Shown here: piece after piece, positions 1 to 8,175 of the stretch
Numbering within the stretch: the stretch's first letter is position 1
How the letters are laid out: every line of letters starts with the position of its first letter
Origin: Pseudomonas taiwanensis DSM 21245
Lineage (GTDB): Bacteria > Pseudomonadota > Gammaproteobacteria > Pseudomonadales > Pseudomonadaceae
Assembly: GCF_000425785.1 (NCBI RefSeq)
Contig: NZ_AUEC01000013.1
Location: 62,001 to 126,000, forward strand
Length of the DNA: 64,000 nt
Reading direction: 5' to 3'
Notes under the pieces: model-generated
Seen by the model: the letters and a program-made list of their open reading frames with translations, nothing else
Database searches by the model: none
Told to the model about the DNA's origin: nothing
Translations under genes and position numbers: made by a program

Positions 1-916
1 TGGCATACAGCACGCTCTTGCGAGCTTCCTTGGCGTCACTGACGGTAAAGAAGCGCATCAGGATATGCGGCAGGCCAGCGGTACCGAACATCAGCGCCAG
101 GCCCAGGGAGAACGCCGAGATCGGGTCCTTGACCAGGCCGCCAGGGCTCATGATCGCCTCGCCTTTGCTGTGCACCTTGATCGCTTCGGAGAACAGGGTG
201 TTGAAGTCGAAGCCCACGTGCTTCATCACCATCAGCGCCATGAAGCTGGCACCGGACAGCAGCAGCACGGCCTTGATGATCTGTACCCAAGTGGTGGCCA
301 GCATGCCGCCGAACAGCACGTACAGGCACATCAGGATACCCACCAAGATGACCGCGACGTGGTAGTCCAGGCCGAACAGCAGCTCGATCAGCTTGCCCGC
401 GCCGACCATCTGCGCAATCAGGTAGAACGCCACCACCACCAGCGAACCGGATGCCGACAGGGTGCGGATCTCCTTCTGCCCGAGGCGGTAAGAAGCCACG
501 TCGGCAAAGGTGTACTTGCCCAAGTTACGCAGCCGCTCGGCGATCAGGAACAGGATGATCGGCCAGCCGACGAGGAAACCGATCGAGTAGATCAGGCCAT
601 CGTAGCCAGAGGTGAACACCAGCGCGGAAATACCCAGGAACGAGGCTGCCGACATGTAGTCGCCGGCGATCGCCAGGCCGTTCTGGAAGCCTGTGATCTT
701 GCCGCCGGCAGCGTAGTAGTCCGCCGCCGACTTGTTGCGTTTGGAGGCCCAGTAGGTGATGCCCAGGGTGAAAGCGACGAAGGCCACGAACATGGCGATC
801 GCCGACACGTTCAGCGGCTGTTTCTGCACCTCGCCGGTCAGGGCATCGGCAGCCCACACGGCGGGTGCGAAAGCACCGCAGGCCAGTACGGCCAAGGCTT
901 TGGCGTGGCGAATCAT
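1..916 (-). CDS. actP: Cation/acetate symporter ActP (partial, 3' end outside window)
   Basis: Sodium:solute symporter family permease that takes up acetate and related short carboxylates across the inner membrane. The visible 305 residues begin [16 protein letters not shown], a signal-like hydrophobic start, and continue into several membrane helices with family segments such as [10 protein letters not shown] and [17 protein letters not shown]. The C-terminal part lies outside the window. The ATG at 916 overlaps the stop of the upstream DUF485 gene in an ATGA junction, so the two are translationally coupled, as in yjcH-actP operons. A kinase of the CrbS/MxtR type, the family known to control actP, is encoded at 54.4 kb. 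Identification is firm at family level; the exact substrate is inferred from the operon partner. Confidence 0.93.
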   Translation of the reverse strand, partial: MIRHAKALAVLACGAFAPAVWAADALTGEVQKQPLNVSAIAMFVAFVAFTLGITYWASKRNKSAADYYAAGGKITGFQNGLAIAGDYMSAASFLGISALVFTSGYDGLIYSIGFLVGWPIILFLIAERLRNLGKYTFADVASYRLGQKEIRTLSASGSLVVVAFYLIAQMVGAGKLIELLFGLDYHVAVILVGILMCLYVLFGGMLATTWVQIIKAVLLLSGASFMALMVMKHVGFDFNTLFSEAIKVHSKGEAIMSPGGLVKDPISAFSLGLALMFGTAGLPHILMRFFTVSDAKEARKSVLYA

Positions 917-1224
917 TGTTGCGCCTCCTTCAGGATGGCCTTGTTCAGCTCATCGAACTCGCCGTTGGCGCGGCGAACGTAGATGGCGGTGAGGACGAAT
1001 GCCGAGACGATCAGACCGACGCCCAGGGGAATGCCCCAGGTGATCGACGACTCAGGGCTGAGCTTGGCGCCCAGAATCTGAGGACCGTAGGCGATCAGAA
1101 GGATGAAAGCGCAGTACAGGCCGAGCATGATTGCCGAGAGAACCCAGGCAAACCGTTCGCGTTTGGTGACCAGCTCCTTGAACCGCGGGCTGTTTTGTAT
1201 CGAGAGGTAAATGCTGTCGTTCAT
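913..1224 (-). CDS. yjcH: DUF485 membrane protein, YjcH-like partner of ActP
   Basis: Inner-membrane protein of 103 residues with two predicted helices (about residues 27-48 and 64-86). DUF485 proteins are nearly always encoded directly before actP and are thought to assist the permease; their mechanism is not established. I start at [10 protein letters not shown] (1224) because the first residues of a longer reading do not resemble the family. The stop overlaps the actP start by four bases (ATGA). The upstream 370 bp hold a repeat pair but no other gene. Confidence 0.9.
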   Translation of the reverse strand: MNDSIYLSIQNSPRFKELVTKRERFAWVLSAIMLGLYCAFILLIAYGPQILGAKLSPESSITWGIPLGVGLIVSAFVLTAIYVRRANGEFDELNKAILKEAQQ

Positions 1225-1592
1225 TGTTTTTGTCCTAGCAGCACAGATAGGGGATGGAACCCACACCCTTACTTTATGCTGCCTTTGGACACCAACCAGA
1301 CGACCTTAGTCTTAGATGCAACGGTGTTTTACAGAATCCGTAAAAAAGCTGTGCTGGTCTTGGGTCTTGCACAGGCACGTAGATAGAGCGCCGCCCGCGC
1401 GGCGCATCGCCAGCAAGGCTCGCTCCTACGTGGGTTCACGGCCAGGGAGGTCTGTCATTGCGCGCAGACCCACACGAGCGATTGGCCCGAAACAAACGCA
1501 GGAGCGAGCTTTGCTCGCGATGCGCCGCGCGGGCGGCGCTCGATCTCACAGGCGCTCAAGGATCAACGGCAAGCACCTCCCCCTACCCGTGA
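1225..1592. other. Intergenic region with inverted repeat pair
   Basis: No gene is supported here. The stretch carries the yjcH-actP promoter region (about 1225-1380, no convincing -10/-35 assigned by eye) and a pair of inverted palindromic repeats at 1387-1544. Small open frames across it follow the repeat and have no start signal. Confidence 0.6.
1387..1544. repeat. REP-type inverted repeat pair (gcgccgcgcgggcggcgc family)
   Basis: Two copies in opposite orientation: one runs 1387-1430 (gcgccgcccgcgcggcgcat followed by cgctcctacg), the other 1499-1544 (caggagcgag followed by tgcgccgcgcgggcggcgct). A single copy of the same family lies at 33244-33291. Each copy can form a hairpin by itself, and the pair could fold into a large cruciform. 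Placed downstream of the betaine-binding protein gene and upstream of yjcH. Confidence 0.75.
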
Positions 1593-2453
1593 TTACTTGC
1601 CAGTCCACTCCTTGACCCGCTCTGGGTGCTTGGCGACCCAATCCTTGGCCGCTGCCTCAGGCTTGGCCCCTTCCTGGATCGCCAGCATCACCTCGCCGAT
1701 CTCGTCCTTGGACTGCCAGCTGAACTTCTTCAGGAACTCCGCCACTTCCGGTGCCTTGGTGGCCAGTTCCTTGCTGCCAATGCTGTTGACGGTCTCGGCA
1801 GCGCCGTAGACGCCTTTCGGATCTTCAAGGAACTTCAGCTTCCACTTGGCGAACATCCAGTGCGGCACCCAACCAGTCACGGCGATGGACTGCTGCTTGG
1901 CATAGGCACGGCCCAGTTCCGCGGTCATCGCCGCGCCCGAACTGGCCTGCAACTTGTAACCGGTCAGGTCGTAGTCCTTGATGGCCTGGTCGGTCTTGAG
2001 CATCACACCGGAGCCGGCGTCGATGCCGACGATTTTCTGCTTGAAGGAAGTATCGGTCTTGAGGTCGCCAATGCTCACCGCCTTGACGTACTCGGGGACG
2101 ATCAGGCCGATCTTGGCATCCTTGAAGTTCGGGCCATAGTCGACCACGTTGTCCTTGTTCTTGGCCCAGTATTCGCCATGGGTCACCGGCAACCAGGCCG
2201 ACAGCATGGCATCGAGCTTACCGGTGGCCACGCCCTGCCACATGATGCCAGTGGCCACGGCCTGCAGCTTCACGTCATAGCCGAGTTTTTGCTTGATCAC
2301 TTCGGCGGCCACGTTGGTTGTAGCCACGCTGTCGGCCCACCCATCCACGTAACCGATGCTGACTTCTTTGGCCATTGCCTGAGCCGCGCTCATGGCCAAT
2401 ACCATGGCGGTGCCCACGCCCAGGAAACGACGCATTTTTGTAAAAGTAGCCAT
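1593..2453 (-). CDS. Glycine betaine/choline-type ABC substrate-binding protein, orphan
   Basis: Periplasmic OpuAC-family binding protein for quaternary ammonium compounds, 286 residues, with a Sec signal peptide ending in AQAMA (about residue 28). Conserved family segments include VSIGYVDGWADSVATTNVAA, MWQGVATGKLDAMLSAWLP and VTGWVPHWMF, whose tryptophans fit the aromatic box that binds trimethylammonium groups. The ATG at 2453 has gaggga about eight bases upstream; a TTG directly before it is possible. No ABC ATPase or permease lies nearby. Pseudomonads have similar orphan binding proteins (CaiX, BetX) that feed the Cbc core transporter, so a shared transporter is likely. Exact ligand unknown. 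Confidence 0.88.
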   Translation of the reverse strand: MATFTKMRRFLGVGTAMVLAMSAAQAMAKEVSIGYVDGWADSVATTNVAAEVIKQKLGYDVKLQAVATGIMWQGVATGKLDAMLSAWLPVTHGEYWAKNKDNVVDYGPNFKDAKIGLIVPEYVKAVSIGDLKTDTSFKQKIVGIDAGSGVMLKTDQAIKDYDLTGYKLQASSGAAMTAELGRAYAKQQSIAVTGWVPHWMFAKWKLKFLEDPKGVYGAAETVNSIGSKELATKAPEVAEFLKKFSWQSKDEIGEVMLAIQEGAKPEAAAKDWVAKHPERVKEWTGK

Positions 2454-2650
2454 CAAAGCATTCCCTCGTCAGGTCTTGGAGATTGCATCATCTGCCTGCC
2501 ACACAGGCACCCCTGCTCCATCTGCGACCTTTACCCGAACCATATGCGACAGCACTTCGCCATTAGCGCCATATCTCTGCACCGCTCTGCGCGATCCTTG
2601 CATGCCAAAGCATTGGCGCCAGGCTACTATCTATCCTTTTGTGCCTGACG

Positions 2651-4216
2651 ATGGACCGCCTGATGCCCACTGCTGCCCGCTGGACGCTGCCTGTATACCT
2701 GCTTGCCTGCCTGCTGGCCCTCATCGGGCTTGGGGCGCTCTGGTACGGGCTTGGCAAGCCGGTGCACCTGGCCGATGCGGCGAGCCCCACGCACAAGCTG
2801 CAGTGCGCCTCGTACACCCCTTTCGACAAGGACCAGTCCCCTTTCGACCAGCCATTTCGCCTGCGCCCGGCGCGGATGGACGCCGACCTGGCGCTGCTGG
2901 CTGAACGATTCAAGTGCATCCGCACCTATTCCATGACCGGTCTTGAAGCCATTCCTGCACTGGCCCGCAAACACGGCCTGAAGGTGATGCTTGGGGCCTG
3001 GGTCAACGCCAATCCGGTGGACACCGAAAAGGAGGTGGACTTGCTCATCGCGGCGGCCAACGCCAACCCCGATGTGGTCAGCGCGGTGATCGTCGGCAAC
3101 GAGGCGCTGCTGCGCAAGGAGGTCACCGGTGAACGGCTTGCGGGGTTGATCGCCAAGGTCAAGGCCCAGGTCAAGGTGCCGGTGACCTACGCCGATGTCT
3201 GGGAGTTCTGGCTACAGCATCCACAGGTGGCACCTGCAGTGGACTTCCTGACCATTCACCTGCTGCCCTATTGGGAAGATGACCCACGCGGCATAGACGA
3301 TGCCCTGGCCCATGTTGCCGAGGTACGCCGCGTGTTCGGCAACCGCTTCGCCCCCAAGAACATCCTGATAGGCGAAACCGGCTGGCCCAGCGAAGGCCGC
3401 CAACGGGAAACCGCCGTGCCCAGCCGGGTCAACGAAGCACGCTTCATCCGCGGTTTCGTCGCCATGGCTGAGGCAAACGGCTGGGATTACAACCTCATCG
3501 AGGCCTTCGACCAGCCCTGGAAGCGCGCCAGCGAGGGCGCGGTGGGAGGTTACTGGGGGCTTTACGACGCCGACCGGCAGGACAAAGGCGTGCTGGAAGG
3601 GCCCGTGAGCAACCTGCCCTATTGGCCGCAGTGGCTATTGGCTTGCGGGATGCTGATGGCGGCCCTGCTACTGCTGGCCGGGCGCCCTGCGACGCCTGAG
3701 GCGGCTTTTCTGCTGCCGCTACTGGCTGCGTTTGGTGCAGCCTGCCTGGGGCTGTGGGGCGAGCTGATGCGCACCCATGCTCGGTTTGCCGGTGAATGGG
3801 TGTGGGCTTTACTGCTGGCTGCGCTGAACCTGCTGGTGCTGGTGCACGGTGTGCTGGCGCTGACGCGCCACGAAGGCTGGCGAGCGCGGCTGTTCGCCTG
3901 GTTGCAGGCGCGCGCCGGATGGCTGTTGCTCGCTGGAGGTTTCGCAGCGGCGGTCAGCATGCTGGCGATGGTGTTCGACCCACGCTACCGCAGTTTCCCC
4001 ACCGCCGCGCTGGCTTTGCCGGCGGTGGTGTACCTGCTGCGGCCAGTGGCAACGGCGCGGGCGGAAGCGGCCTTGCTGGCGTTGATCGTGGGTGCTGGCG
4101 TGGCGCCGCAGCTGTTCAGGGAAGGGCTTGAAAACCAGCAGGCCTGGAGCTGGGCGGTGGTGAGTGTGCTGATGGTGGGCGCGTTGTGGCGCAGCCTGCG
4201 GCTTAGGAAGGCGTGA
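2651..4216 (+). CDS. Glycoside hydrolase family 17 membrane protein (beta-1,3-glucan/glucosyltransferase type)
   Basis: 521 residues: an N-terminal signal anchor, a GH17 TIM-barrel (about residues 50-310), and a C-terminal membrane region of roughly six helices. The two GH17 glutamates are visible in VIVGNEALL (acid/base) and NILIGETGWPSEG (nucleophile). In pseudomonads such proteins are described as beta-(1,3)-glucosyltransferases or glucanases linked to periplasmic or exported glucans; which activity applies is not visible. Start chosen at ATG 2651 (MDRLMPTAAR); ATG 2663 is equally possible and neither has a strong ribosome site. The small membrane gene that follows convergently often accompanies it. 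Confidence 0.85.
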   Translation: MDRLMPTAARWTLPVYLLACLLALIGLGALWYGLGKPVHLADAASPTHKLQCASYTPFDKDQSPFDQPFRLRPARMDADLALLAERFKCIRTYSMTGLEAIPALARKHGLKVMLGAWVNANPVDTEKEVDLLIAAANANPDVVSAVIVGNEALLRKEVTGERLAGLIAKVKAQVKVPVTYADVWEFWLQHPQVAPAVDFLTIHLLPYWEDDPRGIDDALAHVAEVRRVFGNRFAPKNILIGETGWPSEGRQRETAVPSRVNEARFIRGFVAMAEANGWDYNLIEAFDQPWKRASEGAVGGYWGLYDADRQDKGVLEGPVSNLPYWPQWLLACGMLMAALLLLAGRPATPEAAFLLPLLAAFGAACLGLWGELMRTHARFAGEWVWALLLAALNLLVLVHGVLALTRHEGWRARLFAWLQARAGWLLLAGGFAAAVSMLAMVFDPRYRSFPTAALALPAVVYLLRPVATARAEAALLALIVGAGVAPQLFREGLENQQAWSWAVVSVLMVGALWRSLRLRKA

Positions 4217-4253
4217 AACTGCAGCCCACCTTGGCATTCAACCCTTGCGCATC

Positions 4254-4619
4254 TCAATCCCTACCCCGCCGTACCAACCGCAACCCGGCCAAAACCACGG
4301 CGAACACCGCCATGCTGGCGGTATACAACACCAAAGCCGGAATGCCGAACAGCAGTGCCAGCACCGCCAACCACCAGCCCGCCCTGCCCGGCACCACCTG
4401 GGCGAGCAACGCCAGGCCCAGCCCGGCCCAGGCCAGTAGCTGGTAATGGATCCCCAACCCCAGCAACGCGCGCGCCTGGCACTGCCAGTACTCGCCAGGC
4501 GCCGTGCACAGCCCGACCCATTGGCTGTCTTCCATCAACCCATAGCGCACGCCGTAGCTTGCAGCCAGCCACAAGGCCAGCGCCGTGAGCAGCACAATGG
4601 CCGGCAACGAACGAGACAT
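4254..4619 (-). CDS. Small integral membrane protein, unknown function
   Basis: 121 residues starting MSRSLPAIVLLTALALWLA, with three or four hydrophobic helices and a short polar stretch around SQWVGLCTAPGEYWQCQARA. That stretch, with two cysteines before a glycine-rich helix, is typical of conserved hypothetical proteins of pseudomonads. ATG 4619 has ggag six bases upstream (ggagaactgg). It is convergent with the GH17 gene, 37 bp apart. I do not recognise a function. Confidence 0.75.
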   Translation of the reverse strand: MSRSLPAIVLLTALALWLAASYGVRYGLMEDSQWVGLCTAPGEYWQCQARALLGLGIHYQLLAWAGLGLALLAQVVPGRAGWWLAVLALLFGIPALVLYTASMAVFAVVLAGLRLVRRGRD

Positions 4620-4827
4620 CCAGTTCTCCAATAGCGGTAATCGAGGGTCTTCATGATCGCCCAGGCCTAGGACTAAGGCAAAATCACATCCCGACAGCTA
4701 AGGTGCACAGAACCTGCATCGCCATAACATCTGGGGCGACAAAGACCACCGCACCGGGCAACTTTGCCCCGGATAACGTGGTCCTAGCCTGCGTACCGAA
4801 TTACCTTGCGCTTTTCTGGGGGAACAC

Positions 4828-6126
4828 ATGCTTCGACCTTTGCGCCTTGCCGCCCTGCTCTGCGGCCTGCTCATGGCTGTGGCCGCGTCGGCGCGTGATA
4901 TTGACGCCGCGAGCTACGGCTACCCCTTGACCAACCCGTTCGAGGCCACCATCGCCACCACGCCGCCCGAGCAGCGCCCGGCCTTGCCCAGCGACGATGA
5001 CATCAACCAGGCCGATTACAGCCTGAACCTGCGCCCCGAGCGCGAATTCACCTTGCCCGACAACTTCTGGTCGGTGAAGAAACTCAAGTACCGCCTGGCC
5101 CGCCAGGACCGCGAAGCGCCGCTGATCTTCATCATCGCCGGCACCGGCGCGCCCTACTCCAGCAGCATCAACGAGTACTTGAAGAAGTTGTTCTACCAAG
5201 CCGGCTTCCATGTGGTGCAACTGTCGTCGCCCACCAGCTGGGACTTCATGAGCGCCGCCTCGCGCTTCGCCACACCGGGCGTCAGCCAGGAGGACGCCGA
5301 GGACATGTACCGGGTCATGCAGGCGGTACGTGCGCAGCACCCGCGCCTGCCAGTGAAGGACTTCTACCTCACCGGCTACAGCCTCGGTGCACTGGACGCA
5401 GCGTTCGTCAGCCACCTCGACGAAACCCGCCGCAGCTTCAACTTCAAGCGCGTGCTGCTGCTCAACCCGCCGGTCAACTTGTATACCTCGATCAACAACC
5501 TGGACAAACTGGTGCAGACCCAGGTCAAAGGCATCAACCGCAGCACCACATTCTATGAACTGATGCTGAAAAAGCTCACCCGCTACTTCCAGGAAAAAGG
5601 CTACATCGACCTCAACGATGCCCTGCTGTACGACTTCCAGCAGTCACGCCAGCACTTGTCCAACGAACAGATGGCCATGCTGATCGGCACCTCGTTCCGT
5701 TTCTCGGCAGCCGACATCGCCTTCACCTCCGACCTGATCAACCGCCGTGGCCTGATCATTCCGCCGAAGTTCCCGATCACCGAGGGCAGCAGCCTGACGC
5801 CGTTCTTCAAGCGCGCCTTGCAATGCGACTTCGACTGCTACCTGACCGAGCAGGTCATTCCCATGTGGCGGGCACGCACCGACGGCGGCAGCATCCTGCA
5901 ACTGATCGACCAGGCCAGCCTCTATGCCCTGGAAGACTACCTGCGCAACAACGATAAGATCGCGGTGATGCACAATGCCGACGATGTCATCCTCGGCCCA
6001 GGCGATATCGGTTTCCTGCGCAGGGTGTTCGGTGATCGCCTGACCCTTTACCCCCATGGCGGCCATTGCGGCAACCTCAACTACCGCGTCAACAGCGACG
6101 CCATGCTGGAGTTCTTCCGTGGTTAA
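4828..6126 (+). CDS. Exported alpha/beta-hydrolase-fold protein
   Basis: 432 residues with a signal peptide (cleavage near AASARD). The core contains a nucleophile elbow TGYSLGA (Ser185), an acidic loop HNADDVILG, and a late histidine in GGHCGN (His413), so a complete Ser-Asp-His triad is plausible. Strand motif APLIFIIAGTGAPYSSS precedes a cap-like region. Database entries sometimes call homologues serine/threonine kinases; no kinase motif is present. The downstream mlaA-like gene starts inside its last codons, so both proteins are co-translated, suggesting a lipid or ester substrate in the periplasm. The substrate cannot be read from the sequence. Confidence 0.82.
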   Translation: MLRPLRLAALLCGLLMAVAASARDIDAASYGYPLTNPFEATIATTPPEQRPALPSDDDINQADYSLNLRPEREFTLPDNFWSVKKLKYRLARQDREAPLIFIIAGTGAPYSSSINEYLKKLFYQAGFHVVQLSSPTSWDFMSAASRFATPGVSQEDAEDMYRVMQAVRAQHPRLPVKDFYLTGYSLGALDAAFVSHLDETRRSFNFKRVLLLNPPVNLYTSINNLDKLVQTQVKGINRSTTFYELMLKKLTRYFQEKGYIDLNDALLYDFQQSRQHLSNEQMAMLIGTSFRFSAADIAFTSDLINRRGLIIPPKFPITEGSSLTPFFKRALQCDFDCYLTEQVIPMWRARTDGGSILQLIDQASLYALEDYLRNNDKIAVMHNADDVILGPGDIGFLRRVFGDRLTLYPHGGHCGNLNYRVNSDAMLEFFRG

Positions 6127-6928
6127 GAAATTGCTGCTTGTCTGCGCCCTCCTCGCTGCTGGCAACACCCTGGCGGCAGAGCGCGCGCCGCGCGCCAGCG
6201 TGATCGAGGCCGACCCGGTCGTGACCCCCGAGTCCGATGGTTTCCTCGACCCGCTGCGCGAACTGAAATTCAACCCTGGGCTCGATCAGCGCGAATTCGA
6301 GCGCTCGACCCTGGAAGCCTTGAACATCTATGACCCGCTGGAGTCGATCAACCGGCGCATCTACCACTTCAACTACCGCTTCGACCAATGGGTGCTGTTG
6401 CCGCTGGTCGACGGGTACCGCTACGTCACCCCAAGCTTCGTGCGTACCGGCGTGAGCAACTTTTTCAACAACCTGGGTGATGTGCCGAACCTGGCCAACA
6501 GCGTGCTGCAGCTGAAGGTCAAGCGCTCGGCGCAGATCACCGCGCGGCTGATGTTCAACACCATCATCGGCGTCGGCGGGCTGTGGGACCCGGCAACCAA
6601 GATGGGCCTGCCGCGTCAGAGCGAAGACTTCGGCCAGACCCTGGGGTTCTATGGCGTGCCTGACGGGCCTTACATCATGCTGCCGATCCTCGGGCCTTCG
6701 AACCTGCGCGACACCACGGGGCAGGTAGTGGACTACGTTGGCGAGCAGGCGGCCAACTACCTGAACGTTGCCGAGGCCAGTACGGACCACCCGGAAATCC
6801 TGGCACTGCGTGTGGTGGACAAGCGCTACACCACCCAATTCCGCTATGGCCAGCTGAACTCGCCGTTCGAGTACGAAAAGGTGCGGTATGTGTATACCCA
6901 GGCGCGCAAGCTGCAGATAGCGGAGTGA
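6119..6928 (+). CDS. MlaA/VacJ family phospholipid-asymmetry protein without a clear lipobox
   Basis: 269 residues of the MlaA (VacJ) family, which removes phospholipids from the outer leaflet of the outer membrane for retrograde transport. Family motifs: YDPLESINRRIYHFNYRFD, GVSNFFNNLGDVPNLANSVL, DFGQTLGFYGVPDGPYIMLP, GPSNLRDTTG. The GTG at 6119 overlaps the end of the hydrolase gene by eight bases and leads into a signal peptide MVKKLLLVCALLAAGNTLAA. A good lipobox is missing (the only cysteine is preceded by LLV), unlike canonical MlaA lipoproteins. No Mla ABC genes are in the window. Probably a second MlaA copy paired with the hydrolase. Confidence 0.9.
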   Translation: MVKKLLLVCALLAAGNTLAAERAPRASVIEADPVVTPESDGFLDPLRELKFNPGLDQREFERSTLEALNIYDPLESINRRIYHFNYRFDQWVLLPLVDGYRYVTPSFVRTGVSNFFNNLGDVPNLANSVLQLKVKRSAQITARLMFNTIIGVGGLWDPATKMGLPRQSEDFGQTLGFYGVPDGPYIMLPILGPSNLRDTTGQVVDYVGEQAANYLNVAEASTDHPEILALRVVDKRYTTQFRYGQLNSPFEYEKVRYVYTQARKLQIAE

Positions 6929-6929
6929 C

Positions 6930-6976
6930 AGAGCAGGGGCCGCGTGCGGCCCGATCGCCGGCAAGCCGGCCGCGAT
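6930..6976. repeat. REP-like palindrome between convergent genes
   Basis: Hairpin ggggccgcgtgcggccc followed by gatcgccggcaagccggcc, the putida REP core. It lies between the stop codons of the mlaA-like gene and the patatin gene and may terminate both. Confidence 0.55.
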
Positions 6977-6979
6977 GGC

Positions 6980-8122
6980 TCAGAGGTTGAGGAACTGGCG
7001 CAGTTCCTTGCTCTTGGCCAGCGCATCCCGCCGCCCGAGTTCGATCAGTTCACTGCAGTAACTGGCCTCGAACAGCAGATAACTCAACACCCCCGCTCCG
7101 CTGGTCCGGGTCGCGCCCGGCCCGCGCAGGAACAGCCGCAAAGCCGCAGGCAGTTCACGCCGATGCCGCGCTGCGATCTCGTCCAGCGGCTGGCTGGGCG
7201 CCACCACCAGCACATCGATCGGCGCCAGGCCCAGGCGCCGCGCGTCCAGGTGGGCCGGCAACAGGCGGCTCAGGTAATTGAGGCGCTGGAGCAGCTCGAT
7301 ATCGTCTTCCAGGCTGTCGATGAACGTGCTGTTGAGCATGTGCCCGCCGATCTGCGCCAAGCTGGGCTGCTGGCCACTGAACACGCGCTGGGTCGGCAGG
7401 GGCGGTGCCGGCCGCTGGGGGTTGCCGCTGACCCCCACCACCAGCACCCGGCTGGCGCCCAGGTGCAGGGCCGGGCTGATAGGGGCGGACTGACGTACCG
7501 CTCCATCACCGAAGTATTCGTCCCCCAGCCTTACCGGCGCGAACAGCAACGGGATAGACGCGCTGGCGAGCAGATGCTCAATGGTCAGGGGCGTGGGCAC
7601 ACCGATGCGTCGATGACGCAACCACGACTCGATGGTGCTACGGGCCTGGTAGAAGGTCACCGCCTGCCCTGACTCGTAGCCGAAAGCGGTGACCGCCACG
7701 GCGCGCAGCTGTTCGCTGGCCAGGGCATGGCCGATGCCATCCAGGTCCAAGTGCGACTGCAACAGGCGATGCAGGGGTCGGTTGTCCAGGAGCGCGACCG
7801 GCACCGGCCCTCCCAGCCCCATCAGGTTGTGCGCGACAAAACGGCTGGCCTGACGGATGACGCCAGGCCAGTCGCTGCGCAGCACCAGGTGGCTGCGCAG
7901 GTTCTGCCAGAATGCGGTGAGCCGGTGCACCGCCTCGGTGAAGCGGGTGGCGCCACTGGCCAAGGTCACGGCGTTGATGGCGCCGGCCGAGGTGCCGACG
8001 ATGACCGGGAACGGATTGGGCGCACCGGGTGGCAGCAGCTCGGCGATGCCGGCCAGCACACCGACCTGATAGGCAGCACGGGCACCGCCGCCGGAAAGGA
8101 TCAGGCCTGTGGTTGAGGTCAT
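6980..8122 (-). CDS. Patatin-like phospholipase
   Basis: 380-residue cytoplasmic or membrane-associated acyl hydrolase of the patatin family. It has the oxyanion loop SGGGARAAYQVGVL (residues 10-23), the nucleophile motif GTSAG (Ser45) and the dyad aspartate in FGDGAV (Asp206). No signal peptide. The ATG at 8122 is preceded by aggatgaatcg. It lies 50 bp downstream of the LpxL-type acyltransferase gene on the same strand, so both may be co-transcribed as envelope-lipid genes. Such bacterial patatins (RssA/YchK type) hydrolyse phospholipids or lysophospholipids; the true substrate is unknown. Confidence 0.88.
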   Translation of the reverse strand: MTSTTGLILSGGGARAAYQVGVLAGIAELLPPGAPNPFPVIVGTSAGAINAVTLASGATRFTEAVHRLTAFWQNLRSHLVLRSDWPGVIRQASRFVAHNLMGLGGPVPVALLDNRPLHRLLQSHLDLDGIGHALASEQLRAVAVTAFGYESGQAVTFYQARSTIESWLRHRRIGVPTPLTIEHLLASASIPLLFAPVRLGDEYFGDGAVRQSAPISPALHLGASRVLVVGVSGNPQRPAPPLPTQRVFSGQQPSLAQIGGHMLNSTFIDSLEDDIELLQRLNYLSRLLPAHLDARRLGLAPIDVLVVAPSQPLDEIAARHRRELPAALRLFLRGPGATRTSGAGVLSYLLFEASYCSELIELGRRDALAKSKELRQFLNL

Positions 8123-8175
8123 CGATTCATCCTGTCTGTTCTGACCTTAATCGCCGGAACTGGCCACACGGGAGG

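Noticed and set aside
65..982. Long plus-strand frame opposite actP
   Set aside because: Translation is low-complexity Gln/His/Arg text typical of an antisense shadow of a membrane protein gene.
4828..6126. Serine/threonine kinase
   Set aside because: No kinase motifs (HRD, DFG, glycine loop); GYSLGA and GGHCGN indicate an alpha/beta hydrolase.
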